Assembly: GCA_036186865.1 (NCBI GenBank)
Contig: AP025040.1
Coordinates: 17,521,490-17,585,489, forward strand
Source of the DNA: Eustoma russellianum
Taxonomy: Eukaryota; Streptophyta; Magnoliopsida; Gentianales; Gentianaceae
Length of the DNA: 64,000 nt
Reading direction: 5' to 3'
Shown here: positions 56,392 through 64,000 of the stretch, in pieces
Layout of the letters: the number at the start of each line of letters is the position of its first letter
Position numbering within the stretch: position 1 is the stretch's first letter
Notes under the pieces: generated by a model
Databases searched by the model: none
What the model was told of the DNA's origin: nothing
The model's input: the letters and a program-made list of their open reading frames with translations, nothing else
Made by a program: the position numbers and the translations under genes

Positions 56392-57221
56392 CATACTTGT
56401 AAAAACTACCTTAGACTAAAGTGTTTCTTAGAAGGATAACAACATATCATATTTAAAATTTCATTTTATCTAATTAATACCTGGTGAACGAACTTTACTA
56501 AATAAAAAAAATGAAAATAGTTCGTTATGTTTATCGATGACTTTCTGCATTTAATGTTTAAACCAAAAATGTAAATCTGACACTTCCCATATTTTCAGAA
56601 AGACCTATCCACCTTTTTGTGCCCTAATAGTATTTGGACAACATCCAAACTTCACTACTTTATCAGTACGTCAGACAGCTCAGGAATAAAGATGTTGAAA
56701 CAATACAGGTGTCGCAGCAGCAGTGGTGAAATAGTTCGGCTCTAGATAACAAGTCACATCTGAAACCATGACTCGATGAATTTGAACAGCTATATGTCCA
56801 CATAACATCTTAAGTACTTAATTTGTTAATCAAGAAAAGAAAAAAAGTTAATAATACAAGTAAAGCTTTCAAATGACAAGGCATAAGTGGAGGCAATCTC
56901 CTCACCCCATCTGTAACAACAGAGATAGTGAGGCTAGATGAAGGAGTGAAGAAGAAGAGATGTATGAAGAGAGTGGTTGTCACGTGTCGAATGGTGAGAA
57001 TAGGAATGAGAGATTTTGGAATGAGGAGATCACATCCGTGCAAGTACAAGGTGTGTAACCTGTGCTTTTTTATTTTTATCTCTTTTACCCTTTATGTCGT
57101 AAGAGTAACCGTTACACAATGAGGGCTTCGTTTAAACATTAAAGTTGAGTCTTAAATGACAAAGTGTAACATTCAATTCTACCATTAAAAAAAGTTTCGA
57201 GTTTATTAAGTTCTCATATTT
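56392..57221. other. No gene recognised
   Basis: AT-rich intergenic sequence. Overlapping ORFs on both strands at 56810-57122 have no recognisable domain. Confidence 0.4.
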
Positions 57222-57345
57222 GTGTAGGGTCCGAAAAGAAATCGGATCGTTTCGTAATTTGACGTACGCAATTTTACTCTATACATTGTAAAAGAAACTG
57301 TTCTTGTAGTTCGAATCCGTAACTTCAAAATCACAAAACAGCACC
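57222..57345 (-). mobile_element. Au-SINE-like fragment (diverged)
   Basis: The plus strand reads GTAGGGTCCGAAAAGAAATC, GATCGTTTCG, ACGTACGCAATTTTAC and TGTAGTTCGAATCCGTAACTTC, the reverse order of an Au-SINE with its B box (GGATTCGAACTAC on the minus strand). Confidence 0.6.
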
Positions 57346-57414
57346 TTTAGATGACTCCTTTAGTTCTACAATTAATCGTTAGGAAATAGTACGGTAAGTT
57401 GGTTCTAATACAAA

Positions 57415-57495
57415 ACCTTTAAATCCACCTATGACTTTCTATCAAACTTTTAAATCCACCTATGACTTTCTACCAAACTCTCAAATCCGTCCATT
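57415..57495. repeat. Short tandem duplication
   Basis: AAATCCACCTATGACTTTCT followed by A(T/C)CAAACT occurs twice in tandem, with a third partial (AAATCCGTCCATTAAG). Unit about 34 bp. Confidence 0.8.
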
Positions 57496-57499
57496 AAGT

Positions 57500-58292
57500 T
57501 AGTTCTAATACCATTGTGTAACGTCGTTAAATTTGGACATAATGATGCTACCATGACTTAACATCTTTAAATATCAACTTGGTGAATTTCATTTTTATTA
57601 ACCCAGAATAATTAGCCTGAATCAAATTTAGCGTTTAATCATATATTTATATACAATTCTTTCATTTACCCTTTCTTTTCTTACCCTCCCCAGACTCTAA
57701 CGATAGCTTTTGCTGTCGTTAGGATATACTGGGTTCGGATGATGATGACGACCGTTTCTTTTTTGACACAAAACGCGGTGCTGCACTAGGAGTGGCTATT
57801 TTGCATCCCCTCTCCTCCTCGCGTTATACTAATCTTTAGCCACTCTGGTATCTTATGGGTTAATTAAAGACGAACCTGTGAACTGACAAGTGATTATTTT
57901 TCAATCACAAGAAAAATTTTGTACAAAGTTTTCATGAGTACTGATAGGATACATAGGGACAGAATCTGTCCATGAAACTGGCAACTACTAGTGTTTTATA
58001 AGTGTGAATTACACCACCGGTTTTTCCAGTCTAACAACAGCCGACCAAATCGAGGGGTAAAAAGAAAAAACCGATCAGATTAATACAAGTAGAAGAAATT
58101 GCCCTACCTTTGGAAACGTGAAGATATGCCCTTTCCATCAGTAAATTTAGTTCTTTTATATCAACTTCGATCGTCTAGCTTTAGTTAGAATATATACAGC
58201 AAAAGCAAAATTAGCTCATTGCCTTAAACACTCCCGCTTATAGCGAAGTATGGGGAGTCGCATGTACTAAAACATGCCTTAGTCTTCACATT
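57500..58292. other. No gene recognised
   Basis: Intergenic. A short hairpin TAACGATAGC-TTTT-GCTGTCGTTA sits near 57699-57722. Nothing else is recognised before element G. Confidence 0.4.
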
Positions 58293-58297
58293 ACACT

Positions 58298-59122
58298 TGT
58301 TAGAAAAAGTACGTTAAAGTACGTTTTCATGTGCTCCAAACTTATATAGAGCGTGTATAAGGTCGGTCAAGAGATTGGTATGGAACGTAGAAAACTGGGT
58401 GAACCTCAGTTGGACATCGATCTCTAACATAGATCGATCGAAGTACATCGATCGATCTATGTTAGAGATCGACATGGATCTGAGGACTTCGAACGATGAC
58501 TTCGATCGATCGTAGTAACATCGATCGATCGAAGTAACTTTGAAGTAAGAGATCGATGTAGTCTGTTTGACTTCGATCGATCTAAGTAACTTTGAAGTGA
58601 GAGTTCGATGTAATCTGTTCGACTTCGATCGATCACATCGATCGATCGAAGTGACATCGATCGATCGATGTGATCGATCGATGTCGAACAGACAGCTCTG
58701 TTCATCAGAAGTTACAGTTTTTAATCCAAGAATCATCTCTCTTCGGCCAAAGACGGTGATCAACGGCTCTTGGAGGTTAGAATAAGGCTGAGAGTGATTT
58801 CAAAGAGGGTTTTTAACACTTCTAAGGTCTATAAATAGAAGACCTTGCTACTTTCAAGAAAAACAATTATCTTTTGCAAAATTTTGAGTTCTCAGCACTT
58901 TTCTGATCTCATTCTTCTCTTTCTCTACTTTGATCAATCAAGTTCAGTCTTTCTCCTCTAGAGCAAAGGGAAGAAAGGCAGCCGTTATATCCTGGGAAGC
59001 ATTTGCTTGAAGACTACCTTGCTCTTTGGTAGGAGCAAAATTGCTTTAAGGACAGTGACAAGTTGGTCACGTCTCGGCTTTGATTTCTTGTAATTTCATA
59101 TTCTCATACTTGTTTTCTTACA
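58298..59122 (+). repeat. 5' LTR of element G (3' boundary approximate)
   Basis: It starts TGTTAGAAAAAGTACG. The first 451 bp are matched by 63550-64000. The 3' end is not certain because the partner is cut off. CTTACA at 59117-59122 (28 bp before the gag ATG) and AGTGACA at 59054-59060 are the candidates. A TATA-like CTATAAATAGAAG lies near 58830-58842. Confidence 0.7.
58395..58690 (+). repeat. TCGATCGA-rich array in the LTR of G
   Basis: Repeated GATCGATCGAAGT(A/G)ACATC-type units with many TCGATCGA/ATCGATCGAT palindromes and larger inverted repeats (ACATAGATCGATCGAAGT against ACATCGATCGATCTATGTTAGAG). The antisense ORFs over it (RSHRSIDVTSIDR-type) come only from the repeat. Confidence 0.9.
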
Positions 59123-59149
59123 ATCTTAAAGCAATATTGAGTTGAGAAT

Positions 59150-62100
59150 ATGGCAACAAGACAAGCACCAGTTCCTGATATGTCAAAGATGGAGCCATTC
59201 GATGGCAAGTTCTTTAAACGTTGGGCTGCAAAGGTGCTATTCTTTCTAGAGATGATTTCTGTTTCGTATGTGCTAGCTAAAGACAGACCAACAGATGAAA
59301 CAGAAGGCAAAAAGTATGATGCTGACAATACTACGTGTAGAGGACATATTCTGCACTTCCTCTCCAACTCTCTATTTGACATTTATGTCAAATTTACGTC
59401 AGCAAAAGATATTTGGGCAGCACTTCAGAATAAATATGGTTCTGAATATGTTGGAAAAAGAAAGTATGTGGTCAGCGAGTTTCTTAAATTCCAAATGGTG
59501 GACCACATACCGATCAATGATCAAATTCACCAATATCAACAGTTGGTGGATAACATGGAGCAAGAAGGCATTAAAGTTGATGAAACTTTTCAAGCAGCGG
59601 CCTTGTTGGAGAAGCTACCTTCTTCTTGGAGCAAATACAAGAAGAGAGGTAAACATGATGATGCCAAATTAACCTTGGATGCAGTCATCAAGCACATTCG
59701 CATTGAGGAGAATAATCGGCTTGATGACAATGAACGTGATGAAAGAAGTTCTCGAGCCAATGTGGTGGAGCACAAACCCAAGAGGCAAAAGACTCAGCAA
59801 AATGTCAAAGGTAAGACATTTGTGCAGGGACAAGGGCAGAAGAAGATGAAAGGTGCATGCTGGGTGTGCGGAAAGCTGGGACACAGAGCAGCCAAGTGCA
59901 ACCAGCGGAAAGGCCAGTCCAGCAGTCAAGCACATCTTGTGGAGACAACTAGGACAAGTGACGAAGTCATTGCTGCGGTCGTCTTATCTGAGGTAAACCT
60001 TGTCGGTGGTGCTTCGGAATGGGTGGTAGACACTGGGGCTACCAAGCACATTGCAACCAGTAAAGATCTATTTTTTGAATATCAAGAAATAGATGATGGC
60101 GAGCAAGTCTTCTTGGGAGATGCACACGGTATCAAGGTTCTTGGTAAAGGAAAGGTGCTCCTCAAGTTGACTTCTGGCAAGAGACTGGAGTTGAACAATG
60201 TGTTACATGTTCCTGCGATGCGTAGGAACTTGATTTCCGGAGTACTACTGAACAAGGCTAACATTAAACTTGTTCTTGAGTCTGATAAGCTTATTATGTC
60301 TAGGAATGGGGACTTTGTCGGGAAAGGGTATTGCTCCGGGGGCTTACTTGTGTTGGATGTTGTATGTACTATAAATAATAAGAATGCATCTAGTTCCGCT
60401 TATGTCGTTAATTCTTTGAATATTTGGCATGCAAGATTAGGACATGTTAATAAAGATGCATTAAAAAGACTAAAGTTCACCAATCTGATCTCTTATGTAT
60501 GTGAAGATGACTTTGGGAAGTGTGAATTTTGTGTAGAAGCAAAACACCACAAGAAGTCATTTAAGTCTGTTGAAAGAACAACAGATAAGTTGGAACTCAT
60601 ACATAGTGATCTTGGTGACTTTAGAGGCTATACTAGTAAAGGTGGTAAAAGATATTACATAACATTTATTGATGATTTCTCTAGATACACTAGAGTTTAT
60701 TTGTTAGCAAATAAAGATGAATCTGAAAGCATGTTCATCAGGTATAAAAATGAAGTTGAGAATCAACTAGATAGAAAAATCAAAAGGTTGAGGACAGATA
60801 GAGGTGGTGAGTATAATGTGTTGTCTTTACAAAGATTTTGTGAAAATAATGGAATTATACATGAGTTCACACCTCCTTACACTCCTCAATCTAATGGAGT
60901 CGCAGAGAGGAAAAATAGAACGCTTAAGGATATGATAAACGCCATGCTTATAAGCTCAGGCTTGCCTAACAATATGTGGGGAGAGGCAATCCTTTCGGCA
61001 TGTCATATCTTGAATAGAATTCCACATAAAAAGACCAATAAAACTCCTTATGAACTTTGGAGAGGCTTCGCACCTAACCTGAATTACTTCAGAGTGTGGG
61101 GGTGCTTAGCTAAGGTTGGTATACCAGAGTTCAAAAGAAGTAAAATTGGTCCTAAAACTAATGATTGTGTTTTCATAGGATATGCTCAAAATAGTGCTGC
61201 ATATAGATTCATGTTGGTTGATAATGGTTCTATTGTTGAATCTAAGAATGCTGAGTTTTTTGAGCATATTTTTCCTATGAAGAAAGAGTCATTAGTAAGT
61301 CCTAAATTTGAAAAAGGTGAGTCTAGTAAAACAACTAGTAATGATATTTCACCTAGAAGAAGTAAGAGAAAAAGAGTAGAAAAATCTTTTGGAAATGATT
61401 TTGTTACTGCGTTCATTTTAGAAAATGATCCAACTACATATCAAGAAGCAATAATGTCTATAGACTCTAAGTTTTGGAAAGAAGCTATCAATAGCGAACT
61501 TGAGTCTATACTTAGCAACAATACTTGGGAACTCGTAGACTTGCCTAGAGGTTGTAAACCTATCAGTTGTAAATGGGTCTTTAGGAAGAAGCTAAAGGCG
61601 GATGGAACAATTGATAAGTTTAAAGCTAGGCTTGTGGCTAAAGGGTTTACCCAACAAGAGGGAATAGATTTCTTTGACACCTATTCTCCTGTTGCTAGAA
61701 TTACTTCCATTAGAGTGCTAGTAGCATTAGCTTCAATTTATAAGTTAGTCGTACATCAAATGGATGTTAAAACAGCGTTTTTAAATGGAGATTTAGAAGA
61801 AGAAATTTACATGAAACAACCCGAAGGTATGATAGCAAAAGGTCAAGAACATAAAGTTTGTAGGTTGAAGAAGTCATTATATGGATTAAAACAAGCACCT
61901 AAGCAATGGCATGAAAAATTTGATAATGCATTGCTATCTAATGGATATGTTGTAAACGAAAGTGATAGGTGCATTTACAGTAAGTTTGAAAATGTTGATG
62001 GTGTCATTATTTGTTTATATGTTGATGATTTGTTAATCTTTGGTACAAGTCTTGATGTTGTAAATGGTACTAAAGTGTTTTTATCATCTGTTTTTGAAAT

Positions 62101-62968
62101 GAAAGACATGGGAAAAGCAGATTTAATTCTTGGTCTTAGGTTGATAGAAAAATGTGGGGGTTATATGCTTTCTCAATCGCATTATGTTGAAAAGGTTTTG
62201 AGGAAATTTAACCATTTTGATGTTAAACCTGTTAGTACTCCGTATGATGCATCCATAAGATTGGGAAAGAATAAACATGATGGTGTGTCGCAATGTGAAT
62301 ATGCTAAGATCATTGGCAGTGTCATGTATCTCATGAATTGTACTAGGCCAGATATTGCATATTCTGTTAATCGTTTGGCGAGATATACTCATAGTCCAAG
62401 TAAAGAGCATTGGGATGCTTTGAAACGGCTATTGAGATATCTACGAGGTACTATGGACTTGGGACTTACTTTTACCGGGAGTCCTGCAGTTCTTGAAGGT
62501 TATTGTGACGCCAATTGGGTCACAGATAACGATGAGATTAATTCCACTAGTGGGTATGTTTTTACTTTGGGTGGTGGTGCCATTTCGTGGAAGTCCTCTA
62601 AACAAACTTGTAAAGCTAAATCAACAATGGAGTCTGAATTTGTTGCTTTAGAACTAGCTTGTTCAGAGGCGGAATGGTTAAGGAATTTGTTAATTGATAT
62701 TCCTTTGTGGACTAAGCCTATGCCATCTGTTTTTGTTCATTGTGACTCACAGGCAGCTATTGCTCGAGTAAGGAACAAAATATATAATGGAAAGAGCCGG
62801 CATATCCGCTTGAGGCACAATATTGTGCGTGACTTGATTAGTTCTGGGGTGGTTAACTTGGAATACATCAAAACTGAGTTGAACCTGGCTGATCCCTTAA
62901 CTAAAGGCTTGAACCGAAAACTGGTTCTTAAGACATCAAAAGGAATGGGACTTGTTCCGTTGAGGTGA
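59150..62968 (+). CDS. gag-pol: gag-pol polyprotein of element G, 1272 aa, uninterrupted
   Basis: Encodes capsid, protease, integrase, reverse transcriptase and RNase H of a Ty1/copia element, for reverse transcription in cytoplasmic particles and integration in the nucleus. The ATG at 59150 begins MATRQAPVPD and precedes the gag domain (PFDGKFFKRWAAKVLFF, UBN2-like, residues about 15-200). CCHC knuckle residues C237, C240, H245, C250. Protease DTGA at 294-297. Integrase D487, D550, E586 with DD35E spacing. RT YVDD at 957-960. RNase H with YCDANW, MESEF, HCDSQAA and LADPLTK, all acidic residues present. Length and domain order are normal for copia. There is no internal frameshift, so gag is probably made by processing or stoichiometry unknown here. 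Confidence 0.95.
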   Translation: MATRQAPVPDMSKMEPFDGKFFKRWAAKVLFFLEMISVSYVLAKDRPTDETEGKKYDADNTTCRGHILHFLSNSLFDIYVKFTSAKDIWAALQNKYGSEYVGKRKYVVSEFLKFQMVDHIPINDQIHQYQQLVDNMEQEGIKVDETFQAAALLEKLPSSWSKYKKRGKHDDAKLTLDAVIKHIRIEENNRLDDNERDERSSRANVVEHKPKRQKTQQNVKGKTFVQGQGQKKMKGACWVCGKLGHRAAKCNQRKGQSSSQAHLVETTRTSDEVIAAVVLSEVNLVGGASEWVVDTGATKHIATSKDLFFEYQEIDDGEQVFLGDAHGIKVLGKGKVLLKLTSGKRLELNNVLHVPAMRRNLISGVLLNKANIKLVLESDKLIMSRNGDFVGKGYCSGGLLVLDVVCTINNKNASSSAYVVNSLNIWHARLGHVNKDALKRLKFTNLISYVCEDDFGKCEFCVEAKHHKKSFKSVERTTDKLELIHSDLGDFRGYTSKGGKRYYITFIDDFSRYTRVYLLANKDESESMFIRYKNEVENQLDRKIKRLRTDRGGEYNVLSLQRFCENNGIIHEFTPPYTPQSNGVAERKNRTLKDMINAMLISSGLPNNMWGEAILSACHILNRIPHKKTNKTPYELWRGFAPNLNYFRVWGCLAKVGIPEFKRSKIGPKTNDCVFIGYAQNSAAYRFMLVDNGSIVESKNAEFFEHIFPMKKESLVSPKFEKGESSKTTSNDISPRRSKRKRVEKSFGNDFVTAFILENDPTTYQEAIMSIDSKFWKEAINSELESILSNNTWELVDLPRGCKPISCKWVFRKKLKADGTIDKFKARLVAKGFTQQEGIDFFDTYSPVARITSIRVLVALASIYKLVVHQMDVKTAFLNGDLEEEIYMKQPEGMIAKGQEHKVCRLKKSLYGLKQAPKQWHEKFDNALLSNGYVVNESDRCIYSKFENVDGVIICLYVDDLLIFGTSLDVVNGTKVFLSSVFEMKDMGKADLILGLRLIEKCGGYMLSQSHYVEKVLRKFNHFDVKPVSTPYDASIRLGKNKHDGVSQCEYAKIIGSVMYLMNCTRPDIAYSVNRLARYTHSPSKEHWDALKRLLRYLRGTMDLGLTFTGSPAVLEGYCDANWVTDNDEINSTSGYVFTLGGGAISWKSSKQTCKAKSTMESEFVALELACSEAEWLRNLLIDIPLWTKPMPSVFVHCDSQAAIARVRNKIYNGKSRHIRLRHNIVRDLISSGVVNLEYIKTELNLADPLTKGLNRKLVLKTSKGMGLVPLR

Positions 62969-63549
62969 ATTCTCTATGACAGGAACCCAACTCGCTATTA
63001 GTAGAGATCCTACAAACGGAGTTCAATGTGGTAAGAACACGTCATAGAAGAATTCTATAAAGTACTATTATTTGTCCTTCCTATAATGATGTACTTGTGG
63101 ATAGTACTTATTACATATTTGAGGGTGAGATGTAAATCTCTTAATGGATGATTCATAGCCATTATAGATGGTGGTGTGTTGTAATACACTTGATGAATAT
63201 CACCTATATAAGTGTGGAAGTGGGGCCGCTTCCTATGAGAGCTTGGAAAACTCTCTAGAGCGCTTATGAACTCTGGGATTGGGTGTAGGGCCGTTAATGC
63301 ACCATACCGCGAACTTGTATGAAGTTAGATGTTGACATGTCTTTTGTGTGATCATATAAACAGTAGTGAAATATGTGGTTCAAGACGGTTGTCACCCTAT
63401 TTCCGTTTATATATCTTCAGATGTACTACCGGATAGTTCAAGACGTTTGTCACTACTCCGTTATGTGTCTTCATCTTATTTTGATTGAGAAGAAATCCGT
63501 TGTTTATCATATGAAAGGTTCATATATAAGTTTGGATCATGTGGGGGAT
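62969..63549 (+). other. 3' untranslated region and polypurine tract of element G
   Basis: 580 bp between the pol stop and the 3' LTR with no supported ORF. Two related phrases, GGTTCAAGACGGTTGTCAC and TAGTTCAAGACGTTTGTCAC, near 63379 and 63436, form a direct repeat. The tract GTGGGGGAT at 63541-63549 abuts the LTR start. Confidence 0.8.
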
Positions 63550-64000
63550 TGTTAGAAAAAGTACGTTAAATTACGTTTTCATGTGCTCCAAACTTATATA
63601 GAGCGTGTATAAGGTCGGTCAAGAGATTGGTATGGAACGTAGAAAACTGGGTGAACCTCAGTTGGACATCGATCTCTAACATAGATCGATCGAAGTACAT
63701 CGATCGATCTATGTTAGAGATCGACATGGATCTGAGGACTTCGAACGATGACTTCGATCGATCGTAGTAACATCGATCGATCGAAGTAACTTTGAAGTAA
63801 GAGATCGATGTAGTCTGTTTGACTTCGATCGATCTAAGTAACTTTGAAGTGAGAGTTCGATGTAATCTGTTCGACTTCGATCGATCACATCGATCGATCG
63901 AAGTGACATCGATCGATCGATGTGATCGATCGATGTCGAACAGACAGCTCTGTTCATCAGAAGTTACAGTTTTTAATCCAAGAATCATCTCTCTTCGGCC
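63550..64000 (+). repeat. 3' LTR of element G (partial, cut by the window edge)
   Basis: Starts TGTTAGAAAAAGTACG and matches 58298-58748 with a single substitution. Confidence 0.95.

Larger units (their letters stand above)
58298..64000 (+). mobile_element. Element G: young copia retrotransposon with intact gag-pol (runs off the right edge)
   Basis: A 5' LTR from 58298, single gag-pol ORF 59150-62968, 3' untranslated region, polypurine tract and the first 451 bp of the 3' LTR (63550-64000). The LTR segments in the window differ at one position (G/T at 58319 against T at 63571). No frameshift or stop interrupts the polyprotein. The RT type (QMDVKTAFLNGDLEEEIYM) is Tork-like, from memory. It appears recently inserted and potentially autonomous. 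Confidence 0.93.

Noticed and set aside
58314..58763. 149-aa minus-strand ORF (and its copy at 63566-63988) with RSHRSIDVTSIDR-type repeats
   Set aside because: It reads antisense through the TCGATCGA array of the LTR. The repeat makes several frames open. It is duplicated only because it lies in both LTRs.

Overview
The window is plant nuclear DNA, most likely from a eudicot. It is dominated by LTR retrotransposons nested in one another, with short SINEs and MITEs and one recognisable host gene, a MIR157 (miR156 family) microRNA hairpin. The species cannot be named. Evidence for a plant: initiator-Met-tRNA primer sites of plant Ty1/copia type, a Sirevirus-like element with a third ORF, Au-SINE-like repeats, and an exact miR157-type 21-mer with its star strand. 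There are no prokaryotic operons, and no intact protein-coding host gene was found.

Layout, left to right. 1-2099 is the 5' end of a minus-strand copia element (leader plus 1.46-kb LTR). It sits inside a diverged minus-strand Ty3/gypsy 3' LTR (2100-4247 and 9042-9256), which is also interrupted by Sirevirus-like element A (4254-9035, containing a 10-N gap). 9257-11620 is intergenic DNA with a tRNA-derived SINE, Au-SINE pieces, an AT microsatellite and a MULE-type MITE. Copia element C (11680-17309, TA...CA termini, target duplication GGTTC) lies inside the B box of an Au-SINE. Copia element D (17651-25874, minus, duplication TTCTT) is complete but decayed. 25880-33270 is the least repetitive stretch: a TRIM-like element, the MIR157 locus near 28.7 kb, an Au-SINE, a Sirevirus solo LTR (30379-31860, duplication GTTGT), a second tRNA-SINE and a LINE tail.

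33274-34638 holds an RNase H-domain fragment (minus) split by a 739-bp insertion. 34700-47215 is an old LTR element (H) carrying young Sirevirus-like element B (35510-45785, duplication AATAA, LTRs about 1% different). B has two zinc knuckles in gag, full pol and a third ORF. 47216-51459 is a 5'-truncated relative of C (element F). 51830-54306 is a gypsy solo LTR (duplication ATATG) homologous to the nested LTR at the left end. 54.3-58.3 kb is sparse, with SINE copies and a second MITE. 58298 to the end is copia element G. It has an uninterrupted 1272-codon gag-pol ORF and LTRs with one difference in 451 bp, so it is the youngest element and the best candidate for recent activity.

The coding sequences encode gag, protease, integrase, reverse transcriptase and RNase H of independent elements, and only G's polyprotein is unbroken. 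The most unusual signals are palindromic arrays in the Sirevirus LTRs that recur just before the third ORF of B, a shared gag/pol overlap in the +1 frame in A and B, non-canonical TA...CA termini of C, two tRNA-like modules in the leader of D, and a tRNA-derived SINE family present in three copies with clear target duplications.
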